DNA from: Spirochaetaceae bacterium
GTDB taxonomy: Bacteria > Spirochaetota > Spirochaetia > Treponematales > Rectinemataceae
DNA: 46,860 nucleotides
NCBI GenBank assembly: GCA_003452735.1
Contig: DMNL01000041.1
Location: forward strand, 1-46,860
Direction: 5' to 3'
Shown here: piece by piece, positions 32,643-41,252 of the stretch
Numbering within the stretch: position 1 is the first letter of the stretch
Layout of the letters: each line of letters opens with the position of its first letter
Position numbers and translations under genes: made by a program
The notes under the pieces: model-generated
Databases searched by the model: none
What the model was told of the DNA's origin: nothing
The model's input: only the letters and a program-made list of their open reading frames with translations

Positions 32643-33904
32643 AGCCAATGGCTTTACATATCCACGAACATGAGGGAATAACATTTTCGAATATAGATCC
32701 ATTCGAAATACATTCGCTTTATGTTCATATTCCATTCTGTACGGATCGGTGTTCTTATTGCGATTTTTTCTCCGTGCCGTTCGCAAATAATTCGCACATT
32801 TGTTCATTGGACTATCAAATTTCCTATGTGCAAGCAATACTTTTAAATTTTCAAAATTGGTCGAAGCTTTTTCGGGCGGGATCTTTTTCGACAATCTACC
32901 TTGGCGGAGGAACACCATCAGTACTCGATAAGCAAGTGCTTAAAAAACTAATCGACAGGCTAGAACCACATGCAGACAGATATTGCGAGTGGACAATCGA
33001 AGCTAATCCCGAAAGTCTTGACAAGGCCTTACTCGATATGCTCGCTTGCACGAAAGTCAATCGCATCTCTCTAGGAATTCAGACTCTTTCAGAAGAAGAA
33101 TGGCCTATTCTTCGAAGAGTAGGATCTATCGATGATGCGATACAAGCCATAGAACTTCTATGCGAGTATCCATTTGAAATATCTGTGGATCTGCTACTAG
33201 GTATTCCTCATATTCCTCATAAAGGTGATAAAAGGCACAAAGGCAAAAGCTATATATTGCAATCACTCGAATACCTTGTAAGTCGAGTTTCACACATTTC
33301 AATATATGACCTAACTCTGGAGAAAGGAACTTTGATTGAAAGCCAAGTTTCTTCTGGGGAATTTGCCATGCTTGATGAAGATGAATTGGCAGAAGAGCGG
33401 CGTAGGATTGATATTTATTTAGAAAGCCAAGGTTTTCATCGATATGAAGTTTCGAACTATGCCAAATTAGGTCATGAATGCAGGCACAATGCTGCATATT
33501 GGAAGATGGAGCCATATCTTGGGGTAGGATGTGGAGGAGTGAGCACAATCCAATATCCTGCTTGCGAAAACAGCCAGGAGTTAGGCACTATTCTCAGAAT
33601 CACAGAGACAAAAGACATAAACTCATATATTCAATCGCCAACGGAGATTCCTAAAGACATTGAGATAATCGATAGAAAGACAGCCCTGTTCGAATTTTTG
33701 ATGATGGGTTTCAGGACATCGCGTGGGATCGATAAAAAAAGAATAACCTCGCTTTTTGGAATAAATCTCGAGGAATGCATACCTTTTACTCTCAAACGAT
33801 GGAATAGTGAAATAATCCGGAGTGGAGATCTTATTGCTCTTAAGCCATACAATTTTGATATACTAAATCGATTTCTAATTGAATGCCTTGAAGAACTCGG
33901 TTGA
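32639..33904 (+). CDS. hemW: HemW-like radical SAM protein
   Basis: HemW proteins resemble coproporphyrinogen III dehydrogenase but act as haem chaperones. The radical SAM cluster motif is PFCTDRCSYCDFFSV (Cys34, 38, 41 from this start). The residue after the third cysteine pair is Phe, as in HemW, not the fourth Cys of HemN. TIYLGGGTPSVLD and WTIEANPESLD follow, then RISLGIQTL and the ISIYDLTLEKGT region. I start at ATG 32639, which overlaps the upstream stop and has GGAAAGG before it; an ATG 30 bases earlier is in the upstream gene. Haem genes are otherwise absent from the window, so its substrate is unclear. Confidence 0.85.
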   Translation: MKPMALHIHEHEGITFSNIDPFEIHSLYVHIPFCTDRCSYCDFFSVPFANNSHICSLDYQISYVQAILLNFQNWSKLFRAGSFSTIYLGGGTPSVLDKQVLKKLIDRLEPHADRYCEWTIEANPESLDKALLDMLACTKVNRISLGIQTLSEEEWPILRRVGSIDDAIQAIELLCEYPFEISVDLLLGIPHIPHKGDKRHKGKSYILQSLEYLVSRVSHISIYDLTLEKGTLIESQVSSGEFAMLDEDELAEERRRIDIYLESQGFHRYEVSNYAKLGHECRHNAAYWKMEPYLGVGCGGVSTIQYPACENSQELGTILRITETKDINSYIQSPTEIPKDIEIIDRKTALFEFLMMGFRTSRGIDKKRITSLFGINLEECIPFTLKRWNSEIIRSGDLIALKPYNFDILNRFLIECLEELG

Positions 33905-33915
33905 TGAGGTTTTAT

Positions 33916-35175
33916 ATGGCAATTTTTCAGTTTGTAGTGGTTTCGTCTATTCTGCACGAAGAACCACAAAAAATGAGACTGCTTAGTGCTTTTGAGGATA
34001 ATCTTCAAAGAGCTGGAGGCGAATTGCTGAGTCTTGGATCTACTTTGATCAACCCAAGAAATTCTGCACTACCGCTTTTCATTCTCGTTCTCACAGGCGG
34101 AACTGAGTCTGAAGCCATGAGGTTGATTTCCAAAGAAAGAATGCTAGAGCTCAAAATGCCCATTGTTCTATTGGCTCATCCATCGCAAAACTCTCTGTCT
34201 GCTTCTCTTGAGATTCTTGCAAAGATCAGACAAGATGGCGGGAAGGGATTGATTCTTCAAGCCGATACCTCGGGTGCATTCGATGCTGAAGAGCTAGAGG
34301 ATATAATTGCCGTTTGTCAGAGCAAAATCGCAATGAGAAACTGCAGAATTGGTGTAGTGGGTAAGCCCTCGGACTGGCTCATTGCCTCAAGTCAGGATTC
34401 GCTTGTAGCTCTAAACTCATGGGGTGTTAAGCTTATCAACATTCCTTTGGAAGAGCTCCTGCAGAATATCGGAGAGATACGTTCCAATTCCTTGGAAACT
34501 CCCATTATTGAGGATTTACAAGAAAAAGCAGAATTCTTTGCTGAATCAAACGATACAGACTTGCTGAAGTCGATAGAGATATTGCAGGCTCTAAGAATCC
34601 TTGTGGATCGATATAGACTTTCCTCACTTACTTTACGCTGTTTCGATCTTGTTCTAAAAGATAAGAGCACAGGTTGCCTTGCTCTATCTCAACTTTCAGA
34701 TGATGGAATCGATGCGGGCTGCGAAGGGGACATTCCTTCAATTATCGGTCTAAGCTGGATTCGTTCTTTGACAGGACAAATTGGCTGGATGGCCAACCCT
34801 TCTAATATAATTGCTAAGAAAGAGGATGATTTAGCCGAAATGCTGATAGCGCACTGTACGGCACCACGCTCAATTCTATCCAAATATGCGCTACGCAGCC
34901 ATTTTGAATCAGGGCTTGGAGTTGCAATCGCAGGAATCTTTCCCAAAGAAGAAGTAACTCTTTTCAGGATAGGGGGCAAGTACCTTGAGAAGCTCTGGTA
35001 TTCTCCTGCTCAAGTTATAGAAAGTCCGCGTAGCGAAGGGTTGTGCAGAACACAGGTTTTGTTAAATCTTCCCAATAAAAAAGCTCAAGAGCTGCTTACA
35101 AATCCTCTTGGTAATCATATTGTAATGGTAAGAGGAAATTGGACCAAAAGGATTTCGATTTTTGAGCAACTCTAG
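33916..35175 (+). CDS. L-fucose/L-arabinose isomerase-like protein
   Basis: The 419-residue protein resembles the catalytic core of fucose isomerase-type enzymes. The N-terminal half has alternating beta-alpha elements (FILVLTGGTESEAM, PIVLLAHPSQNS, RIGVVGKPSDWLIAS). The C-terminal half has SLTLRCFDLVLKDKSTGCLA, DDGIDAGCEGDIPSI, AHCTAPRSI and RSHFESGLGVAIAG, the usual landmarks of the family with its Glu and Asp metal ligands. The physiological substrate is unknown, as family members next to unrelated genes are common. I start at ATG 33916 because GATGAGG precedes it by 6 bases; a TTG at 33901 or ATG at 33904 overlaps hemW. It is convergent with the MBL gene. Confidence 0.72.
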   Translation: MAIFQFVVVSSILHEEPQKMRLLSAFEDNLQRAGGELLSLGSTLINPRNSALPLFILVLTGGTESEAMRLISKERMLELKMPIVLLAHPSQNSLSASLEILAKIRQDGGKGLILQADTSGAFDAEELEDIIAVCQSKIAMRNCRIGVVGKPSDWLIASSQDSLVALNSWGVKLINIPLEELLQNIGEIRSNSLETPIIEDLQEKAEFFAESNDTDLLKSIEILQALRILVDRYRLSSLTLRCFDLVLKDKSTGCLALSQLSDDGIDAGCEGDIPSIIGLSWIRSLTGQIGWMANPSNIIAKKEDDLAEMLIAHCTAPRSILSKYALRSHFESGLGVAIAGIFPKEEVTLFRIGGKYLEKLWYSPAQVIESPRSEGLCRTQVLLNLPNKKAQELLTNPLGNHIVMVRGNWTKRISIFEQL

Positions 35176-35190
35176 GCTTTTCGGGATTAT

Positions 35191-35799
35191 TTAAACAAAG
35201 AAGTCATAGTTTGGTCGGATACGCTCAGCAAAGCCTTCTTGGAAAGATATATTGGCGCTTTTTTCCGTACCAATGGTGCTTGGTGGGCCATGTCCAGGGA
35301 GAACAAGCGTACTCTCTGGAAGGCAAAAGAGTTTTTGCTTAATGCGAGCTATAAGCGCATTTGTATTGAAGACACTATTCGTTTTTCCAATCATGCCTGC
35401 ATGGAGGACATCGCCGGTAAAAAGAAAATTTCCTTCCATGAAATAGACAATTGAATCCTGAGAATGGCCGGGTACTGCTATTGCGGTAATCTCGAAGCCT
35501 GCTTCGCTAAAAACATCCCCATCTCTCAACTTTCTACACTGAAATCCAAGTAATTTCGCATTAGAAGCATAGATTGTGGGGCTATAGATCTTCATGATTG
35601 TAGATAGTCCCTTTACATGATGAATATGGTTATGTGTGATGAGTATTCCGCAGAGATCGAGTTTGTTTTGCTCGATTCTTTCGATCATTGTCGGAGTGAG
35701 TTCTGCAGGATCAACTATTATAGCCTTCTTTAATGATTCATTGACGATTATGTATATATTCGAAAATCCATAGACCGAATAATGATGGTAGATCTTCAT
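35191..35799 (-). CDS. Metallo-beta-lactamase-fold hydrolase, glyoxalase II-like
   Basis: The 202-residue single-domain protein has the MBL metal-binding motifs in order: THNHIHH (His56, 58, 60, 61), VPGHSQDS, FTGDVLHAG and PGHGPPS. The canonical first motif is HxHxDH, where the Asp binds the second metal. Here the Asp position is His60, so the metal site is unusual. The rest of the fold resembles hydroxyacylglutathione hydrolases and related thioesterases, and the C-terminal substrate domain of true glyoxalase II is absent. ATG 35799 overlaps the pentapeptide-repeat gene by ATGA, so the two are coupled. Confidence 0.82.
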   Translation of the reverse strand: MKIYHHYSVYGFSNIYIIVNESLKKAIIVDPAELTPTMIERIEQNKLDLCGILITHNHIHHVKGLSTIMKIYSPTIYASNAKLLGFQCRKLRDGDVFSEAGFEITAIAVPGHSQDSIVYFMEGNFLFTGDVLHAGMIGKTNSVFNTNALIARIKQKLFCLPESTLVLPGHGPPSTIGTEKSANISFQEGFAERIRPNYDFFV

Positions 35800-36395
35800 A
35801 GATAAAGATGCTCCAGATCTCGGACAGCCTCTGCAATATTCGATCTTGAGAAGCTGACTTTTTGCTCTTTAGAAGGAATATAGAAGGCTCTCTTAAAATC
35901 GCAATTGTCAATATTTACAGTATTCATGTCACACATTATAAAACGAGAGTTATATAGATTAGAGCCTGCAAAGGTACAATCCACAATTACAGAGCCATTG
36001 AAGCTTGATTGGATAAGCTCGGAGTTCTCAAAGCTACAGTCCATAAAAGAACATTTCCCAAAGGAACAAAAATCGACATCCGAACCAGATAGATCACAAG
36101 AAAAGAAGCTGGAACTATCTAAAAAACATAATTGGAAAGAAGCCCCAGTAAACAATGAATGTTGAATTCTTGCATTTCTAAAAGAGCAACCAACGAAACG
36201 ATAGCGAGAAAAATCAAGACCCATAAGAAACGCATAATCAAAAACTCTATTAAGAATAGTATTATTGCTCTGCAACTCCTGCATGGCTCTTTTCATGCGC
36301 TCAGGATAGTCTTGTAGGTGATGATAACAGAGGTTTTCTATCGAGAAAGCAGGCAAACTGCAACCTTCTATTGCGCAAGAAGAAACCTTATACAT
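35796..36395 (-). CDS. Pentapeptide-repeat protein with N-terminal Cys/His cluster
   Basis: Residues about 60-170 are tandem pentapeptide repeats that would form a right-handed quadrilateral beta-helix, with phenylalanine or leucine at the centre position: LDFSRYRFVGCSFRNARIQ, SLFTGASFQLCFLDS, then DLSGSDVDFCSFGKCSFMDC. The N-terminus has a potential zinc site (Cys7, Cys12, then Cys23 and the HH pair in ENLCYHH). No signal peptide is present. Pentapeptide proteins bind varied partners, including DNA gyrase in the Qnr/MfpA branch, but no specific assignment is possible. It is the first gene of a coupled pair with the MBL hydrolase. Confidence 0.85.
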   Translation of the reverse strand: MYKVSSCAIEGCSLPAFSIENLCYHHLQDYPERMKRAMQELQSNNTILNRVFDYAFLMGLDFSRYRFVGCSFRNARIQHSLFTGASFQLCFLDSSSFFSCDLSGSDVDFCSFGKCSFMDCSFENSELIQSSFNGSVIVDCTFAGSNLYNSRFIMCDMNTVNIDNCDFKRAFYIPSKEQKVSFSRSNIAEAVRDLEHLYL

Positions 36396-36532
36396 AATTA
36401 CAGCCTATATGATCTTGCAAGGATTCTCAAGACTCAAAAACAAAAACCTAAAAACATATATCAAACATTCTAATCATTCATATTGATTTAAAGCGCTTGT
36501 CAGTATTTTGCTTACAATGTAGAATTTTTGAT

Positions 36533-36823
36533 ATGTGTTATAAATGCGGTGCCCTATTGGCCTATGATTATAGGCCAGGGTTCAATGATACCTGTGATAG
36601 ATGCGGAAAAGACCTGCACGTGTGCCTAATGTGTCGTTTCTATACTCCTGGTGCCCATTGGGACTGCAGAGAGACAATAGAGGAGCTTGTAGCAGATAAA
36701 GAAAGACGAAATCATTGCGATTTTTTCATTATTTCGGAGAAATATCTTGACAAAGGGAGAACTGCAGATTCAAAGCAAAGCGATGAAGCGAAAAGAAGAT
36801 TCAATTCATTGTTTGGTGAATAG
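36533..36823 (+). CDS. Small zinc-ribbon protein
   Basis: The 96-residue protein has four CxxC-type pairs or single cysteines (CYKCG at 2-5, CDRCG, CLMC and later HWDC and NHCDFF), so it could bind one or two zinc ions. The C-terminal 35 residues are charged and probably flexible. It was not recognised as a named family. I use ATG 36533, with a TACAAT -10-like hexamer 14 bases upstream and no Shine-Dalgarno sequence. An alternative TTG at 36497 would add 12 residues with two more cysteines. The murI-like gene follows 21 bases later. Confidence 0.6.
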   Translation: MCYKCGALLAYDYRPGFNDTCDRCGKDLHVCLMCRFYTPGAHWDCRETIEELVADKERRNHCDFFIISEKYLDKGRTADSKQSDEAKRRFNSLFGE

Positions 36824-36844
36824 ATATCTAAGGAGAAATGAGCG

Positions 36845-37645
36845 ATGCGCATCTGCGTATTTGATTCGGGCATAGGGGGATTGCCTTTTGTTCAGGCTTT
36901 AAATCGAGAGTTTCCCTTCTTAGAAATAGATTATGTAGCTGATGATGCAGGCTTCCCCTATGGAACAAAATCTCCTGAGATGATCCGAGATATGCTCTTT
37001 GAACGCTTAAGGAGAATCCGAGCACGGCTTGATCCCGAGATTCTTATAATCTCATGTATGACAGCCGTTCAAATAGGATTAAAAGAGCTTCAAGCTGCTC
37101 ATAGAGCATTAAATATAATAGGAGCAATACCTCCTATTGCAGAGGCAGCGAAAGAATCACAGACTCATCGCATAGCGCTGCTTTCTACATCTCGCACTGC
37201 CGAGGATTCTTTTCTAGATTATTTAATAGCCAGAGATGCTCCAGATAGTGAAGTACTTAGAATACCTGCCCAAGATCTTATTGAATATGCAGAGCAACAT
37301 CTTCCTTTTGCGTCTTTGCTCTCTGCGCAGACAATGGTAGCTCCTTACATCAATTATGCATTAGAGGAAGGGGCAGATCGAATTGTCTTGGCTAGCAGCC
37401 AATTCATTCTCCTTGAAGATGCTATTGCCAGTCAATTGAACGAACGACAGGCTTTCAATGTCCAATGCCTTGATCCAAGGGCAAAAGTGATATCCGCTTT
37501 ACAAAAGCTTATTCATTATAAAGAGCATGCCGAAGAAACCAAATTTCAAAAGCCAAGATTCTTTCTAGCCGGGGATCGTGGTGCAACTCCTTACTACATT
37601 GCATGGTCAGATAAATTCAATTGTTCTACGCCACAGCTTCTATGA
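36845..37645 (+). CDS. murI: Glutamate racemase homologue lacking the second catalytic cysteine
   Basis: Glutamate racemase makes D-glutamate for peptidoglycan, using two cysteines as acid and base. VFDSGIGGLPF at the start and DDAGFPYG are canonical. The first cysteine is Cys71 in IISCMTA (usually ACNTA, so Asn is Met). The second motif, normally LGCTHYPLL, reads LASSQFILL: Ser184 replaces Cys and Gln186 replaces His. Racemisation by the two-base mechanism should be blocked, unless the serine can take over. It may be an inactive or repurposed paralogue. AAGGAG precedes the ATG by 9 bases, and it overlaps rsgA by ATGA. Confidence 0.8.
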   Translation: MRICVFDSGIGGLPFVQALNREFPFLEIDYVADDAGFPYGTKSPEMIRDMLFERLRRIRARLDPEILIISCMTAVQIGLKELQAAHRALNIIGAIPPIAEAAKESQTHRIALLSTSRTAEDSFLDYLIARDAPDSEVLRIPAQDLIEYAEQHLPFASLLSAQTMVAPYINYALEEGADRIVLASSQFILLEDAIASQLNERQAFNVQCLDPRAKVISALQKLIHYKEHAEETKFQKPRFFLAGDRGATPYYIAWSDKFNCSTPQLL

Positions 37646-38649
37646 ATCGCAATAGCAACGAATCCATGGTACTAGGTGTAGTAATCTCATTCAGCAATCG
37701 ATATGCAAAAGTGAGGTGCGATGATGGAAATATTCGAACATGTACGATCAAAGGCAAGAGAATCGACTCATCATCTAGAGGTTATAAAAATCTTGCTGCG
37801 GGCGACCATGTATCAGTGATACCGTTATCGAAACAGAATGGTGTTATAGAATCTATTTTCGATAGGAAAAGTGAATTCGGTCGCTATAACGAGAAAGGAG
37901 AGGCACGACAGGTATTTGCAGCTAACCTTGACCTTGTAGTATGCATAGCGAGTACAAGAGCGCCTCCTTTTAGGCCTAGATTTATCGATAGAGTGGGTGT
38001 AATGGCTGAATATTGTGGCCTGCCTTTTCTTATAGTATGTAATAAGATCGATCTAGGTCTGGATATTTCAATCGAATCTCGTCTCGCCGCTTTTCAGGAG
38101 CTTGGCTATGGAGTAATTAAAAGTAGTGTTCGGGATTCTATAGGAATCGATGAACTTCGGAAGGTCCTTATTGGAAAAACCTCAATCTTTATAGGGCAAT
38201 CCGGTACTGGCAAGTCGAGCATCATAAATTGTCTGATTCCAGGAGCAGATCAGCGAATAGCCGAGATTTCGGAAAAATATGATAGAGGAAAACACACGAC
38301 AACTCTCTCTACAATGCTCTCTTCGCCAAACGAAGATTTTAACATAATCGATACTCCTGGTATTCGTAGGCTTGCGATACGAAATATAGAACCAAATAAT
38401 CTTGCATATTATTTTCCTGATATGGTTCCGTTTTTGGGTCTATGTGAGTTTGGTGCTTCCTGTACACATAGATATGAATTGCACTGCTTTGTAAAGCAAG
38501 CTGTACAAGAAGGACTCATAAATAATGACCGCTACGAGAGCTATCTTAGAATGCGTGCTGAATTAGAAGAAACAAAAAATGCCAAGACAAACGAAGCCAG
38601 GAGGTTACAGAGGTCTGCTACAGATCAATTCGAGGAAGAAGAATGGTGA
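37642..38649 (+). CDS. rsgA: Ribosome small-subunit-dependent GTPase A
   Basis: RsgA is a circularly permuted GTPase that checks late 30S assembly. After an OB-fold domain (about 9-75), the motifs occur in the order G4 (NKIDLGL, 134-140), G1 (IGQSGTGKSSI, from 184), G3 (DTPGI, 237-241). The C-terminal zinc-binding domain has Cys268, Cys274, His276 and Cys282. All functional residues are present. I start at ATG 37642, overlapping murI by ATGA; a TTG 21 bases upstream is in the murI frame region. Its last bases overlap mutS2 by 7. Confidence 0.95.
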   Translation: MNRNSNESMVLGVVISFSNRYAKVRCDDGNIRTCTIKGKRIDSSSRGYKNLAAGDHVSVIPLSKQNGVIESIFDRKSEFGRYNEKGEARQVFAANLDLVVCIASTRAPPFRPRFIDRVGVMAEYCGLPFLIVCNKIDLGLDISIESRLAAFQELGYGVIKSSVRDSIGIDELRKVLIGKTSIFIGQSGTGKSSIINCLIPGADQRIAEISEKYDRGKHTTTLSTMLSSPNEDFNIIDTPGIRRLAIRNIEPNNLAYYFPDMVPFLGLCEFGASCTHRYELHCFVKQAVQEGLINNDRYESYLRMRAELEETKNAKTNEARRLQRSATDQFEEEEW

Positions 38650-41105
38650 CTAATGAGCATAGCCTTGCACTTCTAGATTTTTATCGACTGCGAAATCGTC
38701 TGGAAGAATACTGTTTTTCTCACGAAGGAAGGGCACTTATGAATAGCACCTTGCCTTGCTCTCACGAGGATTCAGTAAAAAGACTAAAGAAAGACTTATC
38801 GCTGCTCGTTGAAGGACTTAGCGATAAAGAAATGCCATCATTTCCTTTTCCAAATATCGAGATTCCCATAACAAAAGCCCTAAAAGAGGGCACAATGCTC
38901 GAAGTCGATGAGCTTTTCGCTATAGGGCTCTGGGCAAAATCCTATCAGCAATTTTTTGCCTTTCTTCGTTCGCTTATTAATCCTCTTGTTGAAGTAAATC
39001 ATGAGACCTGGGAAGAAGATTTTAGTAATGACGAGGCTTGGGCAAAGCTGGGAATTGAGAATATAGTGCATTCGGCTCCTTCTTTGATTAATGCTGTACA
39101 AATAGTATTTGCTGTTATTTCTGAGGATGGCGAAATAAAAGATTTGCCTCGCCTGAAATCTCTAAAGCTGGCAATTCAAAAAACTCAAGCTGAAAATTTG
39201 CACATTATAAATCGATATCTTTCTGATCCTACACTTCAAGATGCCCTTCAATCGAACATAGCTACAGAACGAGATAATAGAACCGTAATAGCAATAAAGG
39301 CGAATTTCAAAGGAAGAATAAAGGGAATCGTACACGAATTTTCTTCGACAGGTCAAACAATCTTCATAGAGCCACTTGAGCTGGTTGAAAGGAATAATAA
39401 GCTGCTGGAGCTCGATTCTAAACTAAACGAAGAGATAAGGGCTATTCTAAGAGAGACAACAGAGGCACTTAGGCAATATTTGCCTATCCTAATACGTGGC
39501 AGAGGACTTTTAGCCTCTGCTGATGTTAGGTTGGCACGAGCTATCCAACTTAAGAGAGAGGATCTCGCAATTGCAGGCAATCTTGAACAAGGTATACATC
39601 TCTATCAAGCCAAACATCCCTTACTCGGCAAAAAGGCCGTACCTATAGATGTAGATATTCCAGATGGTGCAAGAATTTTAATAATCACTGGTCCCAACAC
39701 AGGAGGAAAGACAGTATCTCTAAAAACGATTGGCCTTCTTGCGCTTTTGAATCAATATGGCGCTGGCATACCAGCACTATCAACTTCAGCATTTGCAGTT
39801 TTTGATACAATTCTCGCTGATATAGGAGATGAACAATCCATAGATCAGTCACTGTCTACATTTTCTGGTCATATGAATATTATTTCTGGAATTGTATCTT
39901 CAGCTACTGATCGCAGCCTTGTATTGCTAGACGAGCTAGGAGCAGGAACCGATCCAGAGGAAGGTTGTGCAATAGCCATGGCCTTACTCGATTATTTTCA
40001 CCATTTGCAATGTTTTGCCATAGTCAGCACTCATCATGGAGTTCTGAAGAATTATGGATATACTAAACCTGGCTGTTTGAATGCCTCTATGGAATTTGAC
40101 GCAGAGAGTCTCAGCCCGAATTACAGGATAATAATGGGGGTTCCAGGAGAAAGCAGAGCTCTCGAGATTGCAAGCCAGATCGGTTTACCTAAAGAAATTG
40201 TCGATGTAGCTAAAGCTTATCTCGAAGATGAACGATCAGATTATTCAGTAATTATTCATTCTCTAGGAGAAAAACAGAAGGAGCTCGAAAAGCTCGAATT
40301 AGAAAAGAAAAGGCAACTAAAGAAAGTAATCGATTCGCGCCGTGAAGTAGATCTTGAGAATCTCAGGATTCGTCAAAGAGAGCTTGAACTTAGAAAACAG
40401 GGAGTTGCTGAACTTAAAAATTTTCTGACTGAATCTAGAAAGATTTTCGAAAACATTGTGCGCGAGTTGAGAGAAAACGGTATAAAAGATGAGGATACGT
40501 CTTCAGGACGGGAATTCTTGCGAAAAATGTCAGACGAGATTCACCAGCAAAGCGAAGAGCTTGAAAGTTTTTCAGAAGAGACTCAAAGAATTGAACGCTT
40601 GATGAAACCTGATATGCAAAGCAGTATACCGATAGATATCGATAAAATAAAATCTGGAGATACTGTCATATTTCAGGATAGAGAAGCTATTTTCCTTAGA
40701 ATGCTCGATGAAAAGAAGGCCCTTGTACAGCTGGGCTCTATTAGGATCCCGATTGAATGCGAAGCTCTGAGTCTTCCACGATCAAGGAATAAAACTGAGA
40801 TAGTTTCAAAGCTTGGCTACCAGATTGAACTAGCTTCTGATTCGATGGCAAAGAGAATGCCTGTAGCTGAACTCGATGTGCGTGGCATGAGGCTTTCAGA
40901 GGCTCTCGATGCTTTGGAGCATCAAATCGATGCTGCTAGTCTCGCTGGTATTAGCAATTTTGCCATAATCCATGGAACTGGAGAAGGGATTCTCTCTAGA
41001 GGTATTCACGAGTGGTTAAGCATGCAGAGCTCCGTTGCGGATTACTATTTTGCCAGACCAGAAGATGGAGGTTTCGGGAAAACCTGGATTCATCTCAAAG
41101 AATAA
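38643..41105 (+). CDS. mutS2: MutS2 with C-terminal Smr nuclease domain
   Basis: The 820-residue protein has the MutS core and ABC ATPase with TGPNTGGKTVSLKT (Walker A, near 350), LLDELGAGTDPEEG (Walker B and following) and the STHHG element. A long coiled coil (about 530-640) precedes a C-terminal Smr domain (about 740-820) with LDVRGM and HGTGEG. MutS2 limits recombination and, in Bacillus, also splits collided ribosomes. It lacks the mismatch-recognition domain of MutS. ATG GTG ACT opens the frame inside the end of rsgA. It ends 147 bases before yebC. Confidence 0.94.
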   Translation: MVTNEHSLALLDFYRLRNRLEEYCFSHEGRALMNSTLPCSHEDSVKRLKKDLSLLVEGLSDKEMPSFPFPNIEIPITKALKEGTMLEVDELFAIGLWAKSYQQFFAFLRSLINPLVEVNHETWEEDFSNDEAWAKLGIENIVHSAPSLINAVQIVFAVISEDGEIKDLPRLKSLKLAIQKTQAENLHIINRYLSDPTLQDALQSNIATERDNRTVIAIKANFKGRIKGIVHEFSSTGQTIFIEPLELVERNNKLLELDSKLNEEIRAILRETTEALRQYLPILIRGRGLLASADVRLARAIQLKREDLAIAGNLEQGIHLYQAKHPLLGKKAVPIDVDIPDGARILIITGPNTGGKTVSLKTIGLLALLNQYGAGIPALSTSAFAVFDTILADIGDEQSIDQSLSTFSGHMNIISGIVSSATDRSLVLLDELGAGTDPEEGCAIAMALLDYFHHLQCFAIVSTHHGVLKNYGYTKPGCLNASMEFDAESLSPNYRIIMGVPGESRALEIASQIGLPKEIVDVAKAYLEDERSDYSVIIHSLGEKQKELEKLELEKKRQLKKVIDSRREVDLENLRIRQRELELRKQGVAELKNFLTESRKIFENIVRELRENGIKDEDTSSGREFLRKMSDEIHQQSEELESFSEETQRIERLMKPDMQSSIPIDIDKIKSGDTVIFQDREAIFLRMLDEKKALVQLGSIRIPIECEALSLPRSRNKTEIVSKLGYQIELASDSMAKRMPVAELDVRGMRLSEALDALEHQIDAASLAGISNFAIIHGTGEGILSRGIHEWLSMQSSVADYYFARPEDGGFGKTWIHLKE

Positions 41106-41153
41106 GATAAAATCCTCAAATTTTACTAATTTCTCGCTTTTTTGTTTTTTAAA

Positions 41154-41220
41154 TTGACATTGCTTGAATTTTGCTGTCCTATTCTGTCAATTGACACCAA
41201 TTTATGCAACATGATATCGT
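41154..41220 (+). promoter_or_regulatory. Promoter region with TTGACA hexamers and a perfect palindrome before yebC-ruv
   Basis: Two perfect TTGACA hexamers start at 41154 and 41191. The second is the right half of a 12-bp perfect palindrome TGTCAATTGACA (41185-41196) and is 18 bases from TATCGT (41215-41220), a usable -10. The first faces a 20-base spacer to TATTCT. A regulator binding the palindrome would block the promoter. Confidence 0.5.
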
Positions 41221-41252
41221 TATTTGGTTTTCTTAAAGCCAAAGGAGTTTTC

